This document shows positions 45,101 through 53,037 of a stretch of 64,000 nucleotides of DNA, piece by piece; the stretch's first letter is position 1; every line of letters starts with the position of its first letter. Source of the DNA: Limimaricola hongkongensis DSM 17492 (GTDB lineage: Bacteria; Pseudomonadota; Alphaproteobacteria; Rhodobacterales; Rhodobacteraceae); assembly GCF_000600975.2 (NCBI RefSeq), contig NZ_KK088649.1:456702-520701 (forward strand). The letters run 5' to 3'. A program made the translations under genes and the position numbers. The notes beneath the pieces were generated by a model, which worked only from the letters and a program-made list of their open reading frames with translations, searched no databases and was not told the DNA's origin.

Positions 45101-45860
45101 CCATCAGCCCCGCCAGCGTATCGCGCGACACCGGGTCCTTGAGCGAGGCCGCGAAGACCGGCATCGGGTTGAGCCCCTGCCGCAGAAGCGCCCGCACCAG
45201 ACGGTCGATCGGCGCCAGCTGCGCGCCCTGCAACAGCGCGCGGTAGAACACGATCGGCACGACCGGGGCATCGGGCGTCCATGCCGCCTGCAGCCGGTCG
45301 AGATCGGCGATGCCGAGACCGGGCCAGTACAGACCGGCGCGCAGCAACGGTCGGGCGGCCTGCGGGGCCTCCGTACCGTCGAGCATGTGGCGGGCATGGG
45401 CGAGAAAGGCGCTCGCGTTCTCTGGCCCGCCCTCGACGAGGTAGGACCAGAGCGCGTCGTAATCCCGCGCCGCCACGGTCGACAGCTCGCGCAGCTCCGC
45501 GTCGGGCTTGTCGTCGCCGGGCAGGGCGGCGAAGGGCACGCCGGCCTCGGCCAGCCGCGCCGCGTATTGCACCAGCCCGTATTTCCAGTAGCCCGAGCCA
45601 CCGAGCACCCGGGCCACGACGAGGCGCGATTTCGTGGCGCAGTCGTCGAGATGCAGATCCACCGACATCGGGTGCTGCAGGTGCATGAGGCTCGCCAGCC
45701 GCAGGTCGGGCGCGTCCGGCATCTGCGCCCGCGCCGCGCTCAGCGCGGCGAGTTCCGTGTCGGCGGCGGAGATGACGACGAGATCGCCGGGGCTCTGGCC
45801 GAGATCGACGGCCTCGGTGCCGTCGGAGACGGTGCCCGGCGTGGCGGCGAGAAGATGCAT
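42159..45860 (-). CDS. cobN: Cobaltochelatase subunit CobN
   Basis: CobN is the large subunit of the ATP-dependent CobNST chelatase that inserts Co2+ into hydrogenobyrinic acid a,c-diamide. The 1233-residue product has family segments including [10 protein letters not shown] near residue 105, [20 protein letters not shown] near residue 515, [20 protein letters not shown] near 560, [39 protein letters not shown] and [20 protein letters not shown]. At about residues 488-498 the sequence [11 protein letters not shown] is encoded by a copy of the dispersed repeat. The chelatase partners CobS and CobT are not in this window. Confidence 0.96.
   Translation of the reverse strand: [1233 protein letters not shown]
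44369..44393 (-). repeat. Dispersed short repeat, copy 4, embedded in the cobN reading frame
   Basis: Read on the minus strand, this stretch begins CCTTTCATCACTCC and continues CCAAATACGCAGATCC. It matches the copy at 31254-31276 in the shared core and in the GATCC flank. It lies in frame in cobN and encodes approximately [10 protein letters not shown], just before the conserved [17 protein letters not shown] block. Confidence 0.7.
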
Positions 45861-45938
45861 GGCGGCCCTTTCGTGAACGCTTGCGCAGGTCTGCGCGTTG
45901 GGGCAGGGAGCGGCACCCCCCAGTTACAGGAGCGGATG

Positions 45939-46121
45939 ATGGATTACAGCAAGTCGGGCGGGCCGAAACAGACCCGCAACGCGCCCAAGCACAGCGAGCA
46001 CAACGCGCGCGGCACCGAAAAGACCCCGTATGACAAGCGCGAGGACAAGGCCGACCTGCTGCGCCGCATGAGGGACGCCGCGAAAAAGGCCGCCGAGAAA
46101 GCGCCAGAGCCCAAGGGCTGA
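45939..46121 (+). CDS. Small basic hypothetical protein (60 aa)
   Basis: A short, strongly charged protein (MDYSKSGGPKQTRNAPKHSE at the N-terminus, then DKADLLRRMRDAAKKAAEKA) with no hydrophobic segment, probably disordered or helical. AGGAG lies 6 bases before the ATG at 45939; the adjacent in-frame ATG at 45936 is closer (3 bases). It is divergent from cobN and convergent with the GNAT gene, with 2 bp between stops. I do not know a function. The huge frame that includes it (opening at 40362) runs antisense through cobN and is an artefact. Confidence 0.75.
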   Translation: MDYSKSGGPKQTRNAPKHSEHNARGTEKTPYDKREDKADLLRRMRDAAKKAAEKAPEPKG

Positions 46122-46123
46122 GC

Positions 46124-46576
46124 TCACAGCCGCTTTTCCATGAAGACGCTGCAGCCGTTCTCGACGTAGTCGCCGAACCGCCCGCGCCGCGCATAGCCGT
46201 GGCGCGCGTAAAGCCGGCAGGCGGCGGCCAGCTCTTCCGCCGTCTCGAGCCGAAGCAGCGTCAGCCCCTCGGCCCGCGCCGCCGTCTCGAGCGCGCCGAT
46301 GAGCGCGGCGCCGACGCCGCGCCCGCGCGCCGCGTCGCGCACGAAAACCGATTTCAGCTCGCCATAGCCCGATTTCACCTGCAGCGCGCCACAGCCCAGA
46401 AGCGCGGCCCCGTCGCGGGCCACGACAAAGCGGATGTCGGGGGCGTCGAGCGCCTCGATCGGCAGGAAATGGTTCTGATCGGGCCGGAACATCGCCCGCA
46501 TCAGGTCCTGGCTCGCCTCGATCAGCGCGCGCGGACCGGGATCGGTCGCGCGCGCCGCCATGATCTCGACGCTCAT
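46124..46576 (-). CDS. GNAT family N-acetyltransferase
   Basis: A 150-residue single-domain acetyltransferase. The acetyl-CoA binding motif A appears as LKSVFVRDAARGRGVGAALI (residues ~72-91), preceded by GCGALQVKSGYGELK, and followed by LRLETAEELAAACRLYARHG. It is most like the small-molecule GNATs. It overlaps the cobW stop by 4 bp and is probably co-translated with it, which might hint at a cobalamin- or metal-linked role but is not evidence of one. Confidence 0.9.
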   Translation of the reverse strand: MSVEIMAARATDPGPRALIEASQDLMRAMFRPDQNHFLPIEALDAPDIRFVVARDGAALLGCGALQVKSGYGELKSVFVRDAARGRGVGAALIGALETAARAEGLTLLRLETAEELAAACRLYARHGYARRGRFGDYVENGCSVFMEKRL

Positions 46577-47637
46577 GCCGCGAGCGCGGCCTCGATCGCG
46601 GCGCGGTCGAGCCCCGCCTCGCCGATCACCACCAGCCGGGTTTCGCGCGGATCGGCGCCGAAGGGCCGGTCGAAATGCGTGTCGACGCGCGGGCCCACCG
46701 CCTGAAGCGTCAGCCGCATCGGCTTGCCCGCCACCGCGACGAACCCCTTGAGCCGCAGGATGTCATGCGCGCGGATCACCTCCGAAACCTGCGCGGCAAA
46801 GGCCTTGGGGTCGGTCACCTCGGGCCGGGTGACGACAAAGCTTTCGAACTCGTCATGGCCGTGGTGGTGTTCGGCGTCGTGATGGTCGCCGTCCTCGTCG
46901 TCGTGATCATGGTGGTGATGCACCTCGTGGCGCGCCTCCATGTCGGTCTCGGCGGCGGCACCCTGGCCGAGCAGCACCTCCACGGGCAGCGCGCCCATCG
47001 TCGCGCGCACGACCTGCACGCCGTCGCGGGCTTCGGATTTGAGCTTGGCGGCCAGCGTCTCGGCGGCGCCCGGCTCCATCAGGTCGGTCTTGTTGACGAC
47101 GATCATGTCGGCGGCGGCGATCTGGTCCTCGAACAATTCCGACAGCGGCGTCTCGTGGTCGAGACCGTCATCCGCGGCGCGCTGGGCGTCGATCGCGGCG
47201 ATGTCATGCGCGAAACGGCCCTCGGCGACCGCCTTGCCGTCGACCACGGTGACGACCCCGTCCACGGTCACGCGGGTCGAGATGCCGGGCCAGTTGAAGG
47301 CGCGGATCAGCGGCTGCGGCAGCGCCAGCCCCGAGGTCTCGATCACGATGTGATCGGGCCGGTCCTCGCGGTCGAGGAGCTTCTCCATCGTCGGGATGAA
47401 ATCGTCCGCGACGGTGCAGCAGATGCAGCCATTCGACAGCTCGACCACGTCCTCGTCGCGGCAATTCTCGATGCCGCAGCCCTTGAGGATGCCGCCATCG
47501 ACGCCGAGATCGCCGAATTCGTTGATGATGAGCGCGATCCGCTTGCCGCCCGCATTGTCGAGCATGTGGCGGATCAGCGTGGTCTTTCCGGCACCGAGAA
47601 AGCCGGTGACGACGGTGGCGGGGATCTTGGCGGGCAT
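46573..47637 (-). CDS. cobW: Cobalamin biosynthesis GTPase CobW (COG0523 metallochaperone)
   Basis: A 354-residue G3E-family GTPase thought to deliver cobalt for the CobN chelatase. N-terminal Walker A reads VTGFLGAGKTTLIRHML. The metal-binding CxCC motif is GCICCTVADDF, and the guanine-specificity motif VVNKTDL follows. A His/Asp-rich linker near residue 240 (HEVHHHHDHDDEDGDHHDAE) precedes the C-terminal CobW_C domain (LKGFVAVAGKPMRLTLQAVG). Start MPAKIPATVVTGFL is canonical. It is divergent from a DUF1636 gene. Confidence 0.95.
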   Translation of the reverse strand: MPAKIPATVVTGFLGAGKTTLIRHMLDNAGGKRIALIINEFGDLGVDGGILKGCGIENCRDEDVVELSNGCICCTVADDFIPTMEKLLDREDRPDHIVIETSGLALPQPLIRAFNWPGISTRVTVDGVVTVVDGKAVAEGRFAHDIAAIDAQRAADDGLDHETPLSELFEDQIAAADMIVVNKTDLMEPGAAETLAAKLKSEARDGVQVVRATMGALPVEVLLGQGAAAETDMEARHEVHHHHDHDDEDGDHHDAEHHHGHDEFESFVVTRPEVTDPKAFAAQVSEVIRAHDILRLKGFVAVAGKPMRLTLQAVGPRVDTHFDRPFGADPRETRLVVIGEAGLDRAAIEAALAA

Positions 47638-47683
47638 GGTGCGTTTCCGTTACTGGTCGGCGCGACTGGCGCCGGGGGTGGAT

Positions 47684-48016
47684 ATGGACTGCATCACGAT
47701 CTGCGCGAGCTGCGCGGCACCGGGGCAGGCGCCCGAAGGAACGAGGCTGGCCGAAGCGGTGCGCGACGGGCTGCGCGAGGGATGCGTGGTGCGCCTCGCG
47801 GGTTGTCTCAATGTCTGCCATTCGCCCGTCGCCCTGTCGATCCGGGGGGCGGGCAAGACGGCCTATCTCTTTGCCGGGGTGGACCCGGCCGCGCAGGCGG
47901 CCGAGATCCGTGTGCTTGCCGATCTCTACGCGGCGGCGCCGGGCGGTGACATCACCGACGCGCGGCCCCTTGGTGGGCTCAGGCACCGGCTTCTGGGCCG
48001 CATCCCGGCCGCCTGA
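47684..48016 (+). CDS. DUF1636 family (putative metal-binding) protein
   Basis: A 110-residue protein with the DUF1636 pattern: an N-terminal CITICASC pair and a downstream LAGCLNVCHSPVALSIRG pair. These four Cys could bind a 2Fe-2S cluster or a metal. The ATG at 47684 starts MDCITICASC. It is divergent from cobW (46 bp apart), so the two probably share a control region. A paralogue lies at 57049-57432 beside cobC. Members often sit in B12-related loci; the function is unknown. Confidence 0.85.
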   Translation: MDCITICASCAAPGQAPEGTRLAEAVRDGLREGCVVRLAGCLNVCHSPVALSIRGAGKTAYLFAGVDPAAQAAEIRVLADLYAAAPGGDITDARPLGGLRHRLLGRIPAA

Positions 48017-48020
48017 CCGC

Positions 48021-48702
48021 TCAGGCGGTCTCGCGCGACCAGATCCAGCCGCCCATGACGCCCAAGAGCGCCCATGCCACCGCCGACACGCCCAGTGCGC
48101 GGGTCGAGAACAGCGCCGCAAGCTCGGGCGCCGCGGTGCCGAAATAGCGGTCGAGATGCGGCGCGCCGATCAGGTGCGGCGCCGCGATCAGCACCGCCCC
48201 CAGCCCCGAGCCAGAGCGGCCCGCGACCGAACGCCATGACGCCCAGCCCGGCGGCGGTGGCGATCACGCAAAAGCCCCACCAGACCTGACGCACCGACAC
48301 CTCGGCGGCGATCGTGCCGGGCAGCTCGGGCGGCAGCCCGAAGGACGGCGCGAGCGCCAGCGCGGTGAAGCCGCCAAGGCCCCACAAGAGCCCGGTGCGC
48401 GCGTCGGTCCGAACCCCGCGCCGATGCGCGAGCGCGAAGCCCGCCGCCATCACGAGGCCGAAGCCGATCCAGGCGACGACGTTCATCGCCAGCGTGCCCG
48501 CATGGCGCGCCAGCGCATCGCCCAGGGGCGGCGTGCCCGCGTCCGAGCCGATATAGCCGTCGGTGAAATGCGATCGCGCGCCGGACTCGTAAAGCTCGGC
48601 CTCCATCAGGAGCGGCACGACGAACCAGAATTGCAGGAGCGCGGCAAGCACGCCTGCGGCGAGTCCAGCGAAGAGCGCGCTGGCGCCAATCTGTCTGATC
48701 AT
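48021..48702 (-). pseudogene. cbtA: CbtA family cobalt transporter subunit, frameshifted
   Basis: CbtA is a five-helix membrane protein predicted to bring in cobalt with CbtB. The first ~160 residues (MIRQIGASALFAGLAAGVLA, AELYESGARSHF, APSFGLPPELPGTIAAEV, VRQVWWGFCVIATAAG) are in one frame. The expected C-terminus (LGAVLIAAPHLIGAPHLDRY to GGWIWSRETA, stop at 48021) is in the next frame. Removing one G near 48218-48219 restores a single 226-codon gene. The uninterrupted first frame runs to 47926 with a meaningless tail. Either a sequencing error or a real lesion; see findings. It starts 10 bp after cbtB and is under the same riboswitch. Confidence 0.85.
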
Positions 48703-48712
48703 GTCGAGAGGA

Positions 48713-48883
48713 TCAGTGGCAGGGAAAGCCGGTGGCGTGGCGCGAATCATGGGCCACGTCGTGCATCGCGCCCGCCTGGCTGAAACCGGCGGCAAAGATG
48801 AGGCCGAGGCCGAGGATCGCGGCAAAGGCGATGGTCATGATGTCGGTCGAAGCGCCGGTCGCGGCGAAGGTCCTGGTCGTCAT
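48713..48883 (-). CDS. cbtB: CbtB cobalt transporter subunit
   Basis: A 56-residue single-helix membrane protein. The helix is IMTIAFAAILGLGLIFAAGF. The C-terminus carries the CbtB His-rich metal site, MHDVAHDSRHATGFPCH, ending at the stop codon. It is preceded by AGGAGACACGAC. It lies between a cobalamin riboswitch and cbtA, the arrangement described for B12-regulated cobalt uptake in alphaproteobacteria. Longer frames upstream run through the riboswitch and are rejected. Confidence 0.92.
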   Translation of the reverse strand: MTTRTFAATGASTDIMTIAFAAILGLGLIFAAGFSQAGAMHDVAHDSRHATGFPCH

Positions 48884-48919
48884 GTCGTGTCTCCTGTCCC
48901 GTCCACCCGACGGGGATTG

Positions 48920-49125
48920 GGTTGCGTCACGCAGGGCCGGTCTCCTGGCTCGCGGGTCGTGACGTGCCCCCACCTTCCCGGGATCGCTCCCAGTGGTTTC
49001 GGGGGGACGCTCGCCGCTCACAGTCGCGGGGGCGGCTGCGGCCACGGGCCTCCTGACTGGATCGGCCCCTTCCGCATTCCCGATTTCCTCCCCTCGGGCG
49101 CTTCGCGCCGCATCGGGGAACCTTG
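48920..49125 (-). promoter_or_regulatory. Cobalamin (AdoCbl) riboswitch upstream of cbtB
   Basis: On the minus strand the leader contains, in order, GGTTCCCCGATG, GGGAATGCGG, a CGCGACTGTGAGCGGCGAG segment, CCACTGGGAGCGATCCCGGG, AAGGTGGGGGCACGTCACGA and the B12 box AGCCAGGAGACCGGCC (48935-48950). This is the standard order of the cobalamin riboswitch core. The element ends about 40 bases before the cbtB start, so it likely represses cbtB-cbtA when cobalamin is plentiful, by hiding the RBS or by termination. The rest of the 422-bp gap, between the riboswitch and smc, shows nothing further. Confidence 0.95.
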
Positions 49126-49305
49126 CTCCTCCGTTCTGCGCCGCTCTGCCGGGCCGCGTCAAGCGCGAAGGCCACGGGCCCGGTCGCGGCCCGCAGCGCG
49201 TCCAAACGCGGCGGAAGCCCGCGTTCCAAGGGCCGCGCGCGTTGACTCCAAGCCCCCCCGTCGCGCATAGGCGCGCGGACAAGAGCGCGAATGAGGGCGG
49301 CTTTC

Positions 49306-52300
49306 ATGCGATTCTCCCGGCTGCGGCTGAACGGCTTCAAGAGCTTCGTGGACCCGACCGATCTGGTGATCGAGGACGGGCTCACCGGCGTGGTGGGCCC
49401 CAATGGCTGCGGCAAGTCGAACCTTCTGGAGGCGCTGCGCTGGGTGATGGGCGAAAATCGCCCCACCGCGATGCGCGGCGGCGGCATGGAGGACGTGATC
49501 TTCGCCGGTGCCGCGACCCGTCCCGCGCGCAACCACGCCGAGGTGACGCTGTCGATCGACAATGCCGAGCGGCTGGCGCCCGCGGCCTTCAACGATGCCG
49601 ATGCGCTGGAGATCGTGCGCCGCATCACCCGCGATCTCGGTTCGGCCTACCGGCTCAACGGCAAGGATGTCCGGGCCCGCGACGTGCAGATGCTTTTCGC
49701 CGACGCCTCGACCGGCTCGCAATCGCCCGCGCTGGTGCGGCAGGGCCAGATCGCCGAGCTGATCAACGCCAAGCCGACCTCGCGGCGGCGCATCCTCGAA
49801 GAGGCGGCGGGCATTTCCGGGCTTTACCAGCGGCGCCACGAGGCGGAGCTGAAGCTGCGCGGCGCCGAGCAGAACCTGTCCCGCGTCGATGACGTGGTCG
49901 AACAACAGGCCGCGCAGCTCGCGACGCTGGCGCGGCAGGCCCGCACGGCGGCGCGCTACCGCGAGATCGGCGAGGCGCTGCGCGGGGCCGAGGGGCTGCT
50001 CTTGTGGCTGCGCTGGAACGCGGCGGAGACGATGCGCGGCGCCGCCGAGGAAGAGCTGCGCGAGATGGCGCAGGCCGCGGCCCGCGCCGACGGGGGCGCG
50101 GCCAAGGCGGTCGAGACGCGCACGGCCTGCGAAGCCGCGTTGCCGCCGCTGCGCGAGGAGGCGACCGTCGCCAACGCCGTGCTGAACCGGCAGGAGACCG
50201 AGCGCGACCGGCTGCTCGATCAGGAAAAACGCGCGCGCGGCGCGATCCGGGCGCTGGGCGCGCGGATCGAGCAGCTCGACCGCGACATGGAGCGCGAGAG
50301 CGTGCTCGACCGTGACGCGGGCGAGACGATGCGCGCGCTCGAAGCCGAGGCCGACGAGCTGGCGCAGGCCGGGCAGGGCCATGAGGCGCGGCTCGCGCAG
50401 ATCGAGGAGACGGCGCGCGAGGCGGGCGAGATCCTCAGCGAGGCCGAGCGCGCCCAAGGGCAGCGCACCGAGGACACCGCGCGGCTGGCCGCGCGGCACC
50501 AATCGGCGCAGCGGCTCGTGGCCGAGGCGAAAAACGCGCATCGCGTCGAGCGCCGAGGCCGCCGAACAGGCCAAGGCCCAGCTCGACGCCGCCCATGCCG
50601 CGAGCGCCGAGGCCGAAACCGGCCTGACGGAGGCCGCGGAGGCCGACACGCAGGCGCGCGCGCGCGCCGAGGCCGCCGAGGCCGATCTCGCGCAGGCCGA
50701 AACCGCGCGCGCCGAAGCGCAGGGCGCCGAAGCCGATGCGCGCGCCATCCGGTCGAGCGTCGAAGGCGAGGCCAAGGCGCTGCGCGCCGAGGTGGCGGGG
50801 CTGGCGCGGCTGGTCGAGCGCAGCGACGACACGGGCCGGCAGCTCATCGACCTGCTCAAGGTCGAGCCGGGCTTCGAAAAGGCGCTGGGCGCGGCGCTGG
50901 GCGACGATCTCAAGGCGCCGCTGGTGGAGGCGCGCGGCGCGACCGGCTGGGCCGAGCTGCCGGGCTACGATGCCGATCAGCCGCTGCCCGAGGGGGCCGC
51001 GCCGCTGGCATCGGCCGTCGCGGCGCCGGGGCTTCTGGGCCGCCGCATCGCGCAGGTCGGCGTGGTCGCGCGCGATCAGGGCGCCGCGCTGCAGGCCCGG
51101 CTCATGCCCGGACAGCGTCTGGTCAGCCGCGAGGGCGACCTGTGGCGCTGGGACGGCTATCGCGCGGGCGCCGAGGATGCGCCCTCCGCCGCGGCGCTTC
51201 GGCTCGAACAGGTCAACCGGCTCGCCGCGTTGCGCGCGGAGCTGGAGGTGATCGAGGCCCGGCTCGACGATTTGAGCGATCTGCATGCAGAGGCCGCCGC
51301 CACGCTGGAGCAGGCGCGCGAGGCCGAAACCCGCGCCCGCGCCGCGCGCCGCGCCGCCGAGGCCGCGCTGTCGGAGGCGGCGAGGGGGCTCAGCCGTGCC
51401 GAGGGCGAAAAGGGCCGTGCCCAGACCCGGCGCGAGGCCGCGACCGAGGCGATGGATCGCCACGAGGCCGAAGGCCGCGCCGGGCGCGAGGCGCTGGTCG
51501 AGGCCGAAGCCGCCGCCCGTGATCTCGACGATCTCGACGCCGCGCGCGACGCGGTCGAACAGGGCCGCCAATTGGTCGAGGCGGCGCGGATCACCATGAT
51601 CACCCGCCGTTCGGAGGCCGACGAGCTGCGCCGGAACGGCGAGGCGCGCGCGCGGCGCTCTGACACCGTGGCGCGCGAACTCGACGGCTGGCGCCAGCGC
51701 GCCGAGACGGCGCGGGGCCGGGTCGGCGAGCTGACGGCGCGGCGCGCCGAGACCGAGGCCGAACTGGAGCGGGCGCGCAGCCGCCCCGAGGCGATCTTTG
51801 CCGAACGGCGCACGCTGGATGCGGGCATCAGCGAGGCCGAGGCGCGGCGCGATGCGGCCACGGAGGCCCTGCGCGCCGCCGAGGGCGCGCTTGCGGATGC
51901 GCAGGCCGCCGAGCGCGCCGCCGAGCGGGCGGCCTCCGAGGCGCGCGAGCGCCGCGCCGCCTCGGAGGCGCGCGCCGAAGCCGCCCGGGCCGCCGTCACG
52001 CAGGCCGCCGAGCGGATCGCCGAGGTGCTTGAAACCACGCCCGAGGCGCTGTTCGAGACGCTCGATATCGGCGCGCTGGCCTTGCCGCCCACCGACGAGG
52101 TCGTATGGCCCGCGTCGCCAAGCTCAAGCGCCAGCGCGACGGGCTTGGCTCGGTCAATCTGCGCGCCGAAGAAGACGCCGCCGCGATCCGCGAGGAGCAT
52201 GACGGGCTGGTCGGCGAAAAGGCCGATCTCGAAGAGGCGATCCGCACCCTGCGCACCGGCATCAACAGCCTCAACCGCGAAGGGCGCGAGCGGCTGCTTG

Positions 52301-52764
52301 CCGCCTTCGCGCAGGTGAACGAGAATTTCGGCACGCTGTTCACGCATCTGTTCGGCGGCGGCGAGGCGCGGCTGACGCTGGTCGAGAGCGACGACCCGCT
52401 CGAGGCGGGCCTCGAGATCCTGTGCCAGCCGCCGGGCAAGAAGCTCTCGGTGCTGTCGCTGCTGTCGGGCGGCGAGCAGACGCTGACCGCGCTGGCGCTG
52501 ATCTTCGCGGTGTTCCTCGCCAACCCGGCGCCGATCTGCGTGCTCGACGAGGTCGACGCGCCGCTCGACGATGCCAACGTGACGCGGTTCTGCGACCTTC
52601 TGGACGAGATGGCCCGCCGCACCGACACCCGTTTCCTGATCATCACCCATCACGCGGTGACAATGGCGCGGATGGACCGGCTCTACGGCGTCACCATGGG
52701 CGAGCAGGGGGTGAGCCAGCTGGTTTCCGTCGATCTGCGCCGCGCCGAGCAGATGGTAGCCTAA
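49306..52764 (+). pseudogene. smc: Chromosome segregation protein SMC, with two compensating frameshifts
   Basis: SMC is the condensin ATPase that organises chromosomes with ScpA and ScpB. MRFSRLRLNGFKSFVDPTDL starts the protein (GAGGG 8 bases upstream). Walker A is GPNGCGKSNLL near residue 32. The middle is Ala/Glu/Arg-rich coiled coil with a hinge around ELPGYDADQPLPEGA. The end has the signature [15 protein letters not shown], Walker [15 protein letters not shown] and IITHHAVTM. It is read in three pieces: frame 1 to ~50530, frame 2 to ~52100, frame 1 again to the stop. One extra A in the AAAAA run at 50530-50534 and one missing base near 52100-52104 explain this. Corrected length is ~1152 aa, normal for SMC. 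Sequence error is likely, as smc is rarely lost. Confidence 0.88.
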
Positions 52765-52809
52765 CGCCTTGTCTTCTGGGCTTTTCTTTCAGCCCGAAGC
52801 AAGTCGTGA

Positions 52810-52829
52810 TATAAGAACATAAAGAGAAC
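52810..52829 (+). promoter_or_regulatory. Candidate LexA (SOS) operator overlapping a -10 element
   Basis: GAAC-N7-GAAC occurs at 52815-52829 (spacer ATAAAGA), the reverse complement of the GTTC-N7-GTTC box bound by LexA in alphaproteobacteria. It abuts TATAAG at 52810-52815, which with TTTCAG 17 bases upstream could be a sigma-70 promoter, so LexA binding would cover the start of transcription. A chance match is expected roughly once in a window of this size; its position before a small ORF raises its weight. Confidence 0.5.
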
Positions 52830-52868
52830 ACTTGAGGGGTGGTCTCTTATTTGGCAAGACTTCCCCCT

Positions 52869-52892
52869 GCCGCGACACTTCGCGGCGAGGGG
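52869..52892 (+). promoter_or_regulatory. Hairpin sequestering the RBS of the 29-codon ORF
   Basis: GCCGCGA (52869-52875) and TCGCGGC (52880-52886) pair around the loop CACT. The stem can extend with CCCCT (52864-52868) pairing to AGGGG (52888-52892) across a one-base bulge. The second strand includes part of the Shine-Dalgarno sequence GGGGAGG (52889-52895) of the following TTG-started ORF, so folding could limit its translation. Confidence 0.5.
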
Positions 52893-52904
52893 AGGTGATA
52901 TGCA

Positions 52905-52994
52905 TTGACCGAAGCCAGCTACCGTAAGTGGATGGTGGGGATCGCAGTGGCGACGCTCGTGATGACCGCCATCCGTCTCTGGGTCGGAAAGTAA
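52905..52994 (+). CDS. Putative small single-pass membrane peptide (29 aa), possibly SOS-regulated
   Basis: A 29-codon ORF with TTG start, preceded by GGGGAGG at a 9-base distance. After a polar N-terminus (TEASYRKW) comes one hydrophobic helix (MVGIAVATLVMTAIRLWVG) and a terminal Lys. The nearest ATG (52900) reads only Met-His-stop and cannot encode it; an internal ATG at 52932 would give a 20-residue version. A candidate LexA box sits about 75 bases upstream. Size, topology and possible SOS control resemble the 29-residue Caulobacter division inhibitor SidA and hydrophobic SOS toxins such as TisB; no sequence homology is claimed. The 355-bp gap after smc otherwise holds only hairpins. Confidence 0.45.
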   Translation: MTEASYRKWMVGIAVATLVMTAIRLWVGK

Positions 52995-53011
52995 GTCCCG
53001 GCCAAGAGAAA

Positions 53012-53037
53012 CCCCGCAGAGCGGCCACTCTGCGGGG
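53012..53037 (-). terminator. Intrinsic terminator of the glutaredoxin/MauE gene
   Basis: A perfect 10-bp stem CCCCGCAGAG/CTCTGCGGGG closes a 6-base loop. On the minus strand it is followed by TTTCTCTT, so it ends the transcript of the gene at 53120-53857. On the plus strand there is no U-tract, but the hairpin could still protect the 3' end of the small-peptide transcript. Confidence 0.75.

Noticed and set aside
40362-46121. A 1919-codon open frame on the plus strand
   Set aside because: It lies antisense to cobO, lrgB, cidA and cobN and is rich in Arg, Gly, Ala and His, typical of antisense frames in GC-rich genes. Only its last 60 codons, which have their own RBS, are retained as a small gene.
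52789-53028. 79-codon minus-strand frame in the gap after smc
   Set aside because: No RBS, it spans the LexA-like site and hairpins, and its composition is random-like; the plus-strand 29-codon ORF is better supported.
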